Positions 7,807 through 15,901 of a stretch of DNA of 64,000 nt are shown here, in pieces (within the stretch, counting starts at the first letter, position 1; the number at the start of each line of letters is the position of its first letter). The DNA comes from Candidatus Schneewindia gallinarum. GTDB taxonomy: Bacteria > Bacillota > Clostridia > Oscillospirales > Ruminococcaceae. A program made the translations under genes and the position numbers. Under the pieces are notes generated by a model. That model ran no database searches. It saw only the letters and a program-made list of their open reading frames with translations, and was not told the DNA's origin. The DNA is taken from assembly GCA_904420175.1 (NCBI GenBank), contig CAJFUF010000009.1, forward strand, positions 1-64,000, written 5' to 3'.

Positions 7807-9177
7807 TTACTCCACCTTGGGCAGGCTGTCAAAGCCCTTTTGCAAATCCTCATCCGTGGGGATGTAGTCGGTCATGCTGCCCTCAAGGTAGGACATGTAG
7901 GCGGTCATGTCGAAATAGCCGGTGCCGGTCAGACCGAACAGAATGGTCTTTTCCTCCCCGCTCTGCTTGCATTTTAACGCCTCGTCAATGGCGGCGCGGA
8001 TGGCGTGGGACGACTCCGGCGCAGGCAGAATGGTCTCATGCTTTGCAAAGAACACCGCCGCGTCGAACACCTTAGTCTGCTCGTAACTGCGCGCCTCGTC
8101 CAGATACCCGTCGTGGTACAGCTTGGACAGGGTGGGGGACATGCCGTGGTAGCGCAGGCCGCCCGCATGGTTGGGGGAGGGCAGGAACTCGCAGCCGAGG
8201 GTATACATCTTGGCAAGCGGGGTAATTTTCCCCGTGTCACAGAAGTCGTAGGCATATTTTCCGCGCGTCAGGCTCGGGCAGGAGGCGGGCTCCACCGCAA
8301 TGAAGTAGGGGTTCTTTGTCCCGTCCAGCCGGTCCTTCATAAACGGGGCGATAAGGCCGCCCAAATTGCTGCCGCCGCCCGCACAGCCGATGATGATGTC
8401 CGGGTACTCGCCGTATTTCTCCATGGCTGTTTTGGCCTCCAGTCCGATGACGGACTGGTGCAGAAGCACCTGATCCAGCACGGAACCGAGAACGTACCGG
8501 CAGCTGTCGGAGGTGACGGCCTTTTCCACCGCCTCCGAGATGGCGCAGCCAAGGCTGCCGCCTGTGTTGGGGTTCTTTGCAAGGATGGCGCGGCCCGCCT
8601 CAGTCGTGTCGGAGGGGCTGGGGATGATGTCCGCGCCGAATGTCTCAATAATGGCCTTGCGGTAGGGCTTTTGCTGGGCGGAGGTTTTTACCATATACAC
8701 CGTCAAATCAAGCCCGAAGTAGGCGCACGCCTCGGACAGGGCGGTGCCCCACTGGCCGGCCCCCGTCTCGGTGGTGAGGCCCTTCAGGCCCTGCTTTTTG
8801 GCATAGTAGGCCTGCGCCACGGCGGAGTTCAGCTTGTGGCTGCCGGAGGTGTTGTTCCCCTCAAATTTGTAGTAAATTTTTGCCGGCGTCCCAAGGGCCT
8901 TCTCCAAGTTGTAGGCGCGGCACAGGGGAGAGGGACGGTAGATTTTGTAAAATTCCCTAATTTCCTCGGGAATGGGGAAGTAACGGGTGGTGTAATCCAT
9001 CTCCTGTGCGGCCAAATCCTCACAGAAAATGGGGTAGAGGTCCTCTTTTTTCAGCGGTTCGTGTGTGGCGGGGCTGATGAGAGGGTCATGGGGCTCCTTC
9101 ATGTCGGCCCGCAGGTTGTACCAGTTTTTCGGGATCTCCTCTTCGGATAAATAGATTCTGTAGGGAACCTTTGCCAT
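7807..9177 (-). CDS. trpB: TrpB2-type tryptophan synthase beta subunit
   Basis: 456 residues; the second Met (9177) is chosen because AGGAG lies 9 bases before it. This is the long TrpB2 class, with a ~75-residue N-terminal extension before RPSPL, PLP lysine at SGSHK (K115), GAGQWG, phosphate loop GCAGGGSN and a C-terminal SSHA motif. TrpB joins indole and serine to make tryptophan, using PLP in the cytosol. No trpA or other trp gene is nearby, so it may use free indole taken from the gut or from another enzyme. It is last in a Trp T-box-controlled operon with an ABC importer, which supports a tryptophan-acquisition role. Confidence 0.95.
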   Translation of the reverse strand: MAKVPYRIYLSEEEIPKNWYNLRADMKEPHDPLISPATHEPLKKEDLYPIFCEDLAAQEMDYTTRYFPIPEEIREFYKIYRPSPLCRAYNLEKALGTPAKIYYKFEGNNTSGSHKLNSAVAQAYYAKKQGLKGLTTETGAGQWGTALSEACAYFGLDLTVYMVKTSAQQKPYRKAIIETFGADIIPSPSDTTEAGRAILAKNPNTGGSLGCAISEAVEKAVTSDSCRYVLGSVLDQVLLHQSVIGLEAKTAMEKYGEYPDIIIGCAGGGSNLGGLIAPFMKDRLDGTKNPYFIAVEPASCPSLTRGKYAYDFCDTGKITPLAKMYTLGCEFLPSPNHAGGLRYHGMSPTLSKLYHDGYLDEARSYEQTKVFDAAVFFAKHETILPAPESSHAIRAAIDEALKCKQSGEEKTILFGLTGTGYFDMTAYMSYLEGSMTDYIPTDEDLQKGFDSLPKVE

Positions 9178-9204
9178 GTTCATCTGCTCCTTTCCTTGTG
9201 TTTT

Positions 9205-9987
9205 TTAGTTGCCGCATTCAATGCTGATGGTGTTGAAGATGGAAAGCAGGTCGTCCACGGTGGTGGCGCGCTTCTCCTCCCCCTCAATGTCCTTAACGGT
9301 TCCGCCCTCGTGCATCATCACAAGGCGGTCGCCGTACTGCACGGCGTAGCGCAGGTTGTGGGTAACCATCAGTGCGGTCAGTTGTTTTTCTTTAATAATT
9401 TTGTCCGTCAGCTCCATGACCGTCTCGGAGGAGTTGGGGTCAAGTGCCGCGGTGTGCTCGTCCAAAATCAGCAGGTCCACAGGCGTCATGCTGACAAGCA
9501 GCAGCGCCAGCGCCTGACGCTGGCCGCCGGACAGGGCGCCCACCTTGCTGTTCAGTTTGTCCTCAAGCCCCAGCTTAAGGCTTTCCAGCTCGGTCCGGTA
9601 CCGGTCCAGCACCCCACGGGATACCGCGCGGGACAGGCCGAAGAATTTCCCCTTGTTGTCTGCAAGGGACATGTTTTCAAGAATGGTCAGGTTGCCGCAG
9701 GTGCCCTTCAGCGGGTCCTGAAACACCCGGCCGATGTTTTTCATCCGTTCATACTCGGGCAGCTTCGTAATGGGGCTGCCGTTAAGCAGGATTTCGCCCC
9801 GGTCCGGCTGCAGCGTGCCGCAGATGAGGTTCAGCAGCGTGGTCTTGCCGCTGCCGTTGCTGCCCACCACGGACACAAACTGCCCCTTTCGCAGGGAAAA
9901 ATGAAAATCGCGGAACAGCGGCACCTCGTTGACAGTGCCCCTTCCAAAGGTCAGATCAATGTGGTCAAGCGTAATCATGTCGCTCAT
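9205..9987 (-). CDS. trpZ: ABC transporter ATP-binding protein, tryptophan-type importer
   Basis: 260 residues with Walker A GSNGSGKTT near 45, Q-loop RVFQDP near 89, signature LSGGQRQ near 151, Walker B LLILDEH near 172 and an H-loop THN. The Walker B Glu is followed by His (DEHTAALDP), typical of the TrpXYZ-like uncharacterised ABC group. It overlaps the permease gene by 4 bases. The Trp T-box upstream of the operon and trpB downstream point to tryptophan or a precursor such as indole-containing compounds as cargo; the cargo is inferred. Confidence 0.92.
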   Translation of the reverse strand: MSDMITLDHIDLTFGRGTVNEVPLFRDFHFSLRKGQFVSVVGSNGSGKTTLLNLICGTLQPDRGEILLNGSPITKLPEYERMKNIGRVFQDPLKGTCGNLTILENMSLADNKGKFFGLSRAVSRGVLDRYRTELESLKLGLEDKLNSKVGALSGGQRQALALLLVSMTPVDLLILDEHTAALDPNSSETVMELTDKIIKEKQLTALMVTHNLRYAVQYGDRLVMMHEGGTVKDIEGEEKRATTVDDLLSIFNTISIECGN

Positions 9988-10871
9988 GCCCGCTTCGCCC
10001 CCTTCTTCCCAAAGGTGTTGTTTAGCAGCAGCGCCGCGATGAACAGCACCACCATCAGCAGCCGCAGGTAGTTGGTGGGCAGGCCCGCCAGCATGGCCGC
10101 GCTGAGCACCCCGCGGTACAGCACGCAGCCCACCAGCACGGCGGTGGTGCCCCTTACAAAGCGCACCCGACCCAGCAGGGTCAGACCCAGAATGACGCTG
10201 GCAAGGCCCATGACCACCATTCCGGTGCCGCTGTTGATGCTGGCGCTTTCGCTCTGCTGGCTGAGAACCGCACCGGCAAGGGCGGTCAGCCCGTTGCCGA
10301 TGGCGAGACCGAGTATTTTAAACCTTCCGGGATTTTTCCCAAGGCCGATGACGAACTGAGGGTTGGCGCCCGTGGCCCGCAGGCACAGGCCGGACTTTGT
10401 TTTTAAATATGCGTCCAGCAGCAGCTTAACCGCCACCACCAGCAGGAAGGAGATGATAAGCACCCCGTAGCCCTTCGGAAGCAGGTTTGCCAGCGTACCG
10501 TTAAAAACGGTGGGCATGTCGTAGTAGGGAACCATCGCCTTGCCGGAGTTGATGACAAGGTTCACACTCCACAGCGCGGTCATGGTCAAAATGCCGGACA
10601 GCAGGTTGGAGATGTGCAGCTTCACATGTAAAAAGCCGGTTACCACGCCTGCCGCGGCCCCCGCAAGGAAGGAGACCAGCAGCGCCAGCAGCGGATGCAC
10701 GCCGAGAAGAATCATGGCGGCGCAGGTCACGCTGCCAAGAGGGAAGGAGCCGTCCACAGTCAGGTCCGGGAAATCCAGCACGCTGTACGTGATGTAAATT
10801 CCGAGGATCATAATGCCGTAGATAAAGCCTTCCTCCAGAATGTTCGTCAAAAGACCGAGAAAAATATCCAT
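9984..10871 (-). CDS. trpY: ABC transporter permease, tryptophan-type importer
   Basis: 295 residues, about eight or nine hydrophobic segments, with the DLTVDGSF motif near residue 36 that marks permeases of the ABC-type TrpXYZ/uncharacterised (COG4120) group. ATG is 6 bases after the stop of the binding-protein gene, and the 3' end overlaps the ATPase gene. Forms the membrane channel of the importer. Confidence 0.92.
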   Translation of the reverse strand: MDIFLGLLTNILEEGFIYGIMILGIYITYSVLDFPDLTVDGSFPLGSVTCAAMILLGVHPLLALLVSFLAGAAAGVVTGFLHVKLHISNLLSGILTMTALWSVNLVINSGKAMVPYYDMPTVFNGTLANLLPKGYGVLIISFLLVVAVKLLLDAYLKTKSGLCLRATGANPQFVIGLGKNPGRFKILGLAIGNGLTALAGAVLSQQSESASINSGTGMVVMGLASVILGLTLLGRVRFVRGTTAVLVGCVLYRGVLSAAMLAGLPTNYLRLLMVVLFIAALLLNNTFGKKGAKRA

Positions 10872-10877
10872 GAAAAA

Positions 10878-11888
10878 TCAATCAACCTTTTCTGCGTTAT
10901 TGTAGCTGTCGGGAAGGGTGATGCCGAACTGCTCCATCACCGCACTGTTGTAGGCGGGTGTGCTGTCGGACACCTGAATGACGGCGGTTTCAGCCGCAGT
11001 GGCCTCCCCTTTCAGGATTTTCGCTGCAAGCAGACCGGTCTGGCGGCCCAGCTCCAGATAATCAATGCCCTCGCAGGCGATGCAGCCGTTTCGCACCTGC
11101 TCCACCTCGCTGCCGAACACCGGGATACCCGCGTCCTCGGCGGCCTTCAGGACAACGGACAGGTTGTTAACCACATTGTTGTCGGTGGTGTTCTGGATGC
11201 AGTCCACACCCTTCGCCGTCAGTGCCTGCGCGCCGGAGGCAACCTCGCTTTCGTTGGTGATGCCCTGCTCCACAATTGTCAGGCCCAAAGGCTCTGCAGC
11301 GGCCTTTAACAGTTCCAGCTGGGTCAGGGAGTTGGGCTCCGAGGTGGTGTACAGCACGCCAACCGTGGTGGCGTCGGGCAGGAAGGCCTTGATAAGCTTC
11401 AGCATCGCCTCGGCAGGGATGAGATCGCTGGTGCCGGTGCAGTTGTTGCCGGGGTTTTCAAGGCTGTTTACCAGCTGGGCGCTGACCGGGTCGGACACGG
11501 CGTTGAAGATAACGGGGATGTCGCTGTCCTTGGCCGCGCTGTACAGTGCCATGGCGGCAGGCGTCGCCACGCCCAGCAGCAAATCCGGTTTTTTAGTGGC
11601 CATGTTTTTGGCCGCCAGCTCCACATCGGAGGCGGAGCCGTTGGCGTTGACAAAGTCGATGGTCAGATTGACGCCCTCCTCAATGCCGGCCTCCTTCAGC
11701 CCCTCGATAAAGCCGTTGTAGCAGTTGTCGAGGGAGGCGTGCGTCGCATACTGCACCACACCGATGGTGTAGCCGTCCGCCGTATCGCCGGAGGCGGAGC
11801 CGCTGCCGGAAGAACTTTCACCGCCGCAGGCGGTCAGCAGGGACAGGGAGAGAACAAGGGAAAGCAGAACTGCAAGAATTTTTTTCAT
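10878..11888 (-). CDS. trpX: ABC transporter substrate-binding lipoprotein, tryptophan-type
   Basis: 336 residues from the ATG at 11888 (GGAG 8 bases upstream; a GTG at 11897 is less well placed). A lipoprotein signal ends LLTAC with Cys21, then a Ser/Gly-rich linker. The mature part starts TIGVVQYATHASLDN, the classic opening of the TrpX-type (COG2984) family. It should capture the substrate outside the membrane for the permease/ATPase encoded next. First gene of the T-box operon. Confidence 0.93.
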   Translation of the reverse strand: MKKILAVLLSLVLSLSLLTACGGESSSGSGSASGDTADGYTIGVVQYATHASLDNCYNGFIEGLKEAGIEEGVNLTIDFVNANGSASDVELAAKNMATKKPDLLLGVATPAAMALYSAAKDSDIPVIFNAVSDPVSAQLVNSLENPGNNCTGTSDLIPAEAMLKLIKAFLPDATTVGVLYTTSEPNSLTQLELLKAAAEPLGLTIVEQGITNESEVASGAQALTAKGVDCIQNTTDNNVVNNLSVVLKAAEDAGIPVFGSEVEQVRNGCIACEGIDYLELGRQTGLLAAKILKGEATAAETAVIQVSDSTPAYNSAVMEQFGITLPDSYNNAEKVD

Positions 11889-12005
11889 GGTGAACACTCC
11901 TTCAAAAATTGTTAGTGGCTTGCCTTTTGTTTTTGAATGAGCGGCGCCATCGTTTTATCAGCATGGTCATTATCCTCCTTTTCAGTCTACACGTACACCG
12001 GCGGC

Positions 12006-12291
12006 AATAAAAAATCCCAAGTAAGAAAATTCTTACTTGGGACAAGATTACAATCAATCCTGCGGTACCACCCACATTGACCGGTTATACCCGGCCCACT
12101 CGCCGTGTACTTCATACACTCCGCACTGATAACGGGCGCGGTACCCGTCAGCCACTACTGGGATGAAACCATCCGTTCGGTCTGCCCTCGTAAGTCCATT
12201 CAGCTTTGGCCTGCTGCCGCGCTTGCACCAAACGGCGGCTCTCTGAAAGCAGGGGAACAAAACCTACTCTTCTTACTCAACGGTTTGAACA
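12006..12291 (-). promoter_or_regulatory. T-box leader, tryptophan specifier
   Basis: Read on the minus strand, the leader contains a long stem I region (about 12280-12100), a specifier-like GAATGGACT with TGG (Trp) at 12198-12196, the T-box core GGGTGGTACCGCAGGA (about 12073-12058), and a terminator hairpin (12041-12016) followed by ATTTTTTATT. Uncharged tRNA-Trp would stabilise the antiterminator and turn on trpXYZ-trpB. T-box core and terminator are plain; the TGG specifier assignment fits the family layout and the genes downstream. Confidence 0.93.
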
Positions 12292-12297
12292 CTAGCT

Positions 12298-12326
12298 ATT
12301 ATAGTCTGCGTTCCCTTTTTTGTCAA
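12298..12326 (-). promoter_or_regulatory. Consensus promoter of the trpXYZ-trpB operon
   Basis: TTGACA (12326-12321), 17-base spacer, TATAAT (12303-12298): an exact sigma-A consensus feeding straight into the T-box leader. Confidence 0.92.
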
Positions 12327-12399
12327 TAAAAAATTTCAGGAGAAAGTTTCTTTTCATAAATCCCCATTGCAAGGAAACCCTAGTATTGAGGTGAGGGAA

Positions 12400-12564
12400 A
12401 TGAAAAAGAACGGCAAAGTGAATTCCGCGGCGCAGTCCAAAGCGGAACAGCTGGCCAACGCATATATCCGGGAAAGCTCTCTGAAAACCGATCCCCTCGG
12501 CAGCTATACGGGCAAGTGTGCCCAGCCAAAGGAAAAGCCTGTACAGGACGCCGACGATCTGTAG
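12400..12564 (+). CDS. Small conserved clostridial protein
   Basis: 54 residues, ATG 8 bases after GAGGTG. Hydrophilic, with no membrane segment. The C-terminal half contains DPLGSYTG and ends PVQDADDL, a pattern I recall from many small Clostridia proteins of unknown role. It precedes another short gene (DUF1540) and shares the terminator at 12809. Confidence 0.7.
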   Translation: MKKNGKVNSAAQSKAEQLANAYIRESSLKTDPLGSYTGKCAQPKEKPVQDADDL

Positions 12565-12621
12565 GCGGAAAGCAGTCCTGACCGAACGCCTCAAAGACAC
12601 CAGCAAAGGAGGAAAAGAAAA

Positions 12622-12792
12622 ATGAACTGCAATAGTGCGAACCCCGCAATCAAGTGCACTGTGTCCCAGTGCCAGCACCACTGCCAGAATGAGGACTACT
12701 GCTCCTTAAAGTGCATTACCGTGGGCACCCACGAGGCCAACCCCACCATGGATCAGTGTACCGACTGTCAGTCCTTCTCCTTAAAGGCGTAG
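12622..12792 (+). CDS. DUF1540 Cys-rich small protein
   Basis: 56 residues with AAAGGAGG upstream. Seven cysteines are spaced as in DUF1540 (CTVSQCQHHC, C27, C31, then CTDC near the end), suggesting a small metal-binding fold. Function unknown; such proteins are common in spore-forming Clostridia. Ends just before a strong bidirectional terminator. Confidence 0.88.
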   Translation: MNCNSANPAIKCTVSQCQHHCQNEDYCSLKCITVGTHEANPTMDQCTDCQSFSLKA

Positions 12793-12808
12793 ATACCCGG
12801 CGGCAAAA

Positions 12809-12840
12809 ACGGAACGGCGCAGGAAACTGCGCCGTTCCGT
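12809..12840. terminator. Bidirectional terminator
   Basis: 14-bp perfect stem with GAAA loop, T5 on the plus side and T5 on the minus side; it separates the convergent DUF1540 and udp genes. Confidence 0.92.
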
Positions 12841-12868
12841 TTTTTATCCGCTTTGTGTTTTCCCGGGT

Positions 12869-13633
12869 TTACTTTTTCGCCTTGTCCTTTGCAATTAAGC
12901 GGCGCATACCCTCCACCGCAGCGCGCACGGCAGCCGTGGTGTCGAAGGTTTTGGGGGTGTCGATCCCCGCGGCAGTGCGCTCCTGGTTGCTCGCCACATG
13001 CATGATGGCACCGGTGCGGCAGCCGAGGACGGCGCCCACAATAAACAGGCAGGCACTCTCCATCTCGGAGACGAGGCAGCCGGCCTGCTTGTAGGCCTCC
13101 CACTTGTCAAGCAGGTCGTGCTTGACGGGCATCCGCTCCGGGTTGTGCTGTCCATAGAAGCTGTCCTTGCTCTGTCCCACGCCGGTGTGGGTGGTAAGGC
13201 CCAGGGACTCGGATGCCTCTTTCAGGGCGGTGACCACCTCATAGTCGGCCACTGCGGGGTACTCAATGGGCATATATTCCTTGGTGGTGCCCTCCGCGCG
13301 GACGGAACCGGTGACAACCACCACGTCGCCCGGCAGCAGGTTCGTCTGCATGGCGCCTGCGGTCCCGATCCGGATGAAGGTGTCCACACCGACCATGTGC
13401 AACTCCTCAACGGCAATAGAGGCGGAGGGGCCGCCGATACCGGTGGAGGTGACTAAGACCTTCTCCCCGTCGAGATAGCCCTCCCACGTGACATATTCGC
13501 GGTTCTGCGCGACAAATTTGGGGTTGTCCAGGTACTGGGCGATTTTCTCACATCTGCCGGGGTCGCCGGGAACGATGGCGTACTTTGCGCCCTGGGACGC
13601 GTCTAATTGAATATGATGCATTTTTTCACTCAT
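12869..13633 (-). CDS. udp: Uridine phosphorylase
   Basis: 254 residues from the ATG at 13633 (GGGAGGT upstream; the frame begins earlier without a site). Nucleoside phosphorylase family I features: VPGDPGR near residue 24, STGIGGPS near 65, RIGTAGA near 88, and SEMESACLF near 189 that binds ribose 2'-OH. It splits uridine with phosphate to uracil and ribose-1-phosphate in the cytosol. A TATAAT -10 at 13711-13706 probably drives it as a single gene. Other members of the family cannot be fully excluded, but the motifs favour uridine. Confidence 0.92.
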   Translation of the reverse strand: MSEKMHHIQLDASQGAKYAIVPGDPGRCEKIAQYLDNPKFVAQNREYVTWEGYLDGEKVLVTSTGIGGPSASIAVEELHMVGVDTFIRIGTAGAMQTNLLPGDVVVVTGSVRAEGTTKEYMPIEYPAVADYEVVTALKEASESLGLTTHTGVGQSKDSFYGQHNPERMPVKHDLLDKWEAYKQAGCLVSEMESACLFIVGAVLGCRTGAIMHVASNQERTAAGIDTPKTFDTTAAVRAAVEGMRRLIAKDKAKK

Positions 13634-13730
13634 TGCTTTGCTACCTCCCACAAAAATTTAGGGTCGCCGCCGGTATGAAAATACCTTGGCATAAAGCTCG
13701 TGCCCATTATAGCATATTCCGCGCGCAAAA

Positions 13731-13758
13731 AACAGCGGGAACGGCCGTTCCCGCTGTT
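13731..13758 (-). terminator. Terminator of the SGNH hydrolase gene
   Basis: 28-base perfect palindrome, followed on the minus strand by a T6 run, 11 bases past the stop. Confidence 0.88.
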
Positions 13759-13769
13759 CTCTTCCTGCA

Positions 13770-14993
13770 TTACAGCCACGCATGGGTGCGAAAATACTGG
13801 ATGATTAGTTTGGTGCCCTCCTCACCGGGATGGATCCCGTCCGATTTGTACAGGATTCCGGGGATGGCCTGTCCGTTTTCATCCTTCATGACCTCCGCCA
13901 CATTAAGGAATTTGATGCCCAGCTTACGGCAAAGCTCGCACAGGCGGACGTTCATCTTGTTTATCTTGTCGTTTCCAAAGGGCGGCTTGGGCACTTTGGG
14001 GTTGTCGTAGCGTGCGTCGAAGGGGTACACGCTGCCCACGATAATTTTGGTGGTGGGGCTGGCCTGCTGCATGGCGGTCAGCACTTCTTCATATTTTTCA
14101 ATGAAGTAGTCCACCGTAAACTGGTTGACGGCGTTGGCGCCCAGGTTGATGTAGATACGCTCCGGCTTAAAGGCAGCCAGCGCGTCGGTAATTTTGCGCT
14201 GTGTGCCGTCGGTGTAGATGTTGATGTCCCAGTCCAGCGCCACCGCAGGCTGAAGGGAGGTCTTGGCCCAGACGCACCTGCGCGGAACGGAACCGAAGAA
14301 AATAAAATTATCCACAATACTGTCGCCAAAGAAAATGGTGCCGTCCACATACGCCTGCCCCTGATCCTCCGTGGGCTGCAAAATAACGTCGTCAAAGTAG
14401 CCGTTTAAGGTGAATTCCGTCAGGCTCATGTCGTAGGGGCTCCGGTCGGAGACACTGACAAGCCGCTTGGCCGTGGCCTCGTTGCCCGCCGCGTCCTTCA
14501 CGGTGTAGGTAAGGGTGTAGTCCCCCGCCACGGCGGTGTCAACCGTGCCCTGTACCGCGACTGCGCCGCTTAAGTCGCCGTCGATGTTGTCGCTGGCGGT
14601 AAAGCCCGGCTCCTCATACTGCCCGCCGATGGGCAGAAACACCGTCTCAGGCCCCGTCAGCTCCACCGTGGGCGGCGTCTCGTCCACCACCGTGACGGTG
14701 CGGACGGCCGACCCGGTCAAAAACAGCTTGTGCACCGTGTAGGTAAGCTGGTACTCGCCGGGGACCGCCGTGTCCACAGAACCCTGTTTTTCAATATCCC
14801 CGGTGCAGTCAAAGAAGAAAAAGGAGGCCGTCGCGCCCGGGTCGGAAAACTCGCTTCCGGTCGGGACGGTCATATTCTGTTCCCCCTCAAGGCTGACGGC
14901 GGGGATCAGCAGGAAAATCAGGGCGGTCAATGCCGCCAGCACACAAACAGTTAAAATAATGAAAGCCTGGTTTTTCTTTATAAGACGCATCAT
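13770..14993 (-). CDS. Membrane-anchored SGNH hydrolase with Ig-like DUF5011 domains
   Basis: 407 residues from ATG at 14993, 10 bases after AAGGA. One membrane segment (about 10-33) anchors an extracellular part. Two Ig-like DUF5011 modules follow (each ends with an AGDYTLTYTV-type strand, about 40-105 and 110-185). The C-terminal SGNH/GDSL domain has block I FFGDSIVDN with the catalytic Ser, an NLGANAVN block III and a DGIHPGEEG block V with Asp and His. SGNH hydrolases deacetylate carbohydrates or cell-wall polymers; here a wall substrate is likely but unproven. Confidence 0.88.
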   Translation of the reverse strand: MMRLIKKNQAFIILTVCVLAALTALIFLLIPAVSLEGEQNMTVPTGSEFSDPGATASFFFFDCTGDIEKQGSVDTAVPGEYQLTYTVHKLFLTGSAVRTVTVVDETPPTVELTGPETVFLPIGGQYEEPGFTASDNIDGDLSGAVAVQGTVDTAVAGDYTLTYTVKDAAGNEATAKRLVSVSDRSPYDMSLTEFTLNGYFDDVILQPTEDQGQAYVDGTIFFGDSIVDNFIFFGSVPRRCVWAKTSLQPAVALDWDINIYTDGTQRKITDALAAFKPERIYINLGANAVNQFTVDYFIEKYEEVLTAMQQASPTTKIIVGSVYPFDARYDNPKVPKPPFGNDKINKMNVRLCELCRKLGIKFLNVAEVMKDENGQAIPGILYKSDGIHPGEEGTKLIIQYFRTHAWL

Positions 14994-15134
14994 GCCGTAG
15001 GATTCCTTTCTGGTGCCGTCCGTGCGGACAGCCGTTTTTTTATAGATAGATGGTGAAGTTTGTCTGGAAATGTGGTAGAATAGGGCTACCACGGCCTTTA
15101 GAAGCCGCAGGAAACAGAACAAAGGAGCAGATCA

Positions 15135-15365
15135 ATGAATTGGAAACGCGCGCTGTTACTTGTCGCCGTCCTGTGCCTTGCGTGCGCACTGATGGCACCG
15201 GCCATTCTGGCCTCCTCTGCGGGAAGCACGGCAGAGGCAGCCACCGGCGGTTTTTTCTCTGACCCTCTCAATGTGTACCTTGTTGTCAGCACCCCGGTTT
15301 TTGTTATTATCCTGATTATCCTGTGGGTTCGGAAAAAGAAGGGCCCTCCGTCCTCCAAACTGTAG
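15135..15365 (+). CDS. Small exported membrane protein, unknown
   Basis: 76 residues, AAAGGAG 8 bases before the ATG. N-terminal signal-like hydrophobic segment (5-27) and a second membrane segment (47-64) followed by RKKKGPPSSKL. No family recognised. It is divergent from the SGNH gene and followed by a terminator, so it is probably expressed alone. Confidence 0.65.
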   Translation: MNWKRALLLVAVLCLACALMAPAILASSAGSTAEAATGGFFSDPLNVYLVVSTPVFVIILIILWVRKKKGPPSSKL

Positions 15366-15408
15366 GATACAGAAGGGAAATGCCCAGAAATAGTTTTTAT
15401 ATTCCCGC

Positions 15409-15441
15409 CACCCTGAAAGCCAGCACCGCGCTTTCAGGGTG
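15409..15441 (+). terminator. Rho-independent terminator
   Basis: 12-bp perfect stem, 9-base loop and T7 tail, 43 bases after the small membrane gene. Confidence 0.92.
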
Positions 15442-15828
15442 TTTTTTTGCATGTTTAATGAAAGGGGCAAAATACAGGAATAGCAGGACGCCGTGAAAGG
15501 CATCGGTACGGCAACGCGGACGGATGTCCCAGGCCCTTTCAGGCGGCAGGAAGCCTGAAAAAGGGAAGGGATACCTCACGGAACGTCCTGTGTCTGCGGC
15601 GTGACAGGCCGTTCTCCCGGACCCGCCGGCGGGAAAGACGGCGCCCACACAAAGCGGCGGCTTCCTCCCTCCCGGAACGCCCTGCCTTTTTTGCTACCGT
15701 CCTTATTATAACGAAAATACCCGGCAACTACAACCGGGATATGAAAAGAACAGGTAAAGAATTTACCGGCTGTGCATCGCTGTGCGCCGGCAGACAAATC
15801 TGGAAATTCCCCTGTGCGGAAAAACCGC
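15442..15828. other. Intergenic stretch without a recognisable gene
   Basis: About 390 bases, GC-rich at first, with scattered short inverted repeats. Open frames here lack ribosome-binding sites and resemble nothing known. It ends at the promoter of the DraG/PfkB operon. Confidence 0.5.
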
Positions 15829-15857
15829 TTGACAGGGCTGGGATGATGGATTATAAT
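15829..15857 (+). promoter_or_regulatory. Consensus promoter of the DraG/GntR/PfkB operon
   Basis: TTGACA (15829-15834), 17-base spacer, TATAAT (15852-15857). Such a perfect promoter usually needs a repressor, and an operator begins at the very next base. Confidence 0.93.
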
Positions 15858-15884
15858 TTGTATATACAAAAGATGTATATACAA
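15858..15884 (+). promoter_or_regulatory. Double palindromic operator, probably for the GntR regulator
   Basis: TTGTATATACAA at 15858-15869 is a perfect palindrome; a second copy, TGTATATACAA, follows at 15874-15884, so the centres are about 15-16 bases apart. GT-N4-AC cores are typical for HutC/UTRA-type GntR proteins, one of which is encoded as the third gene of the operon. Position across the start site implies repression. Confidence 0.75.
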
Positions 15885-15901
15885 AAAAGGAGGAGAGAAT
15901 C

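Noticed and set aside
12105..12329. Plus-strand open frame across the trp leader
   Set aside because: The region is a T-box RNA on the other strand, with exact promoter, T-box core and terminator.
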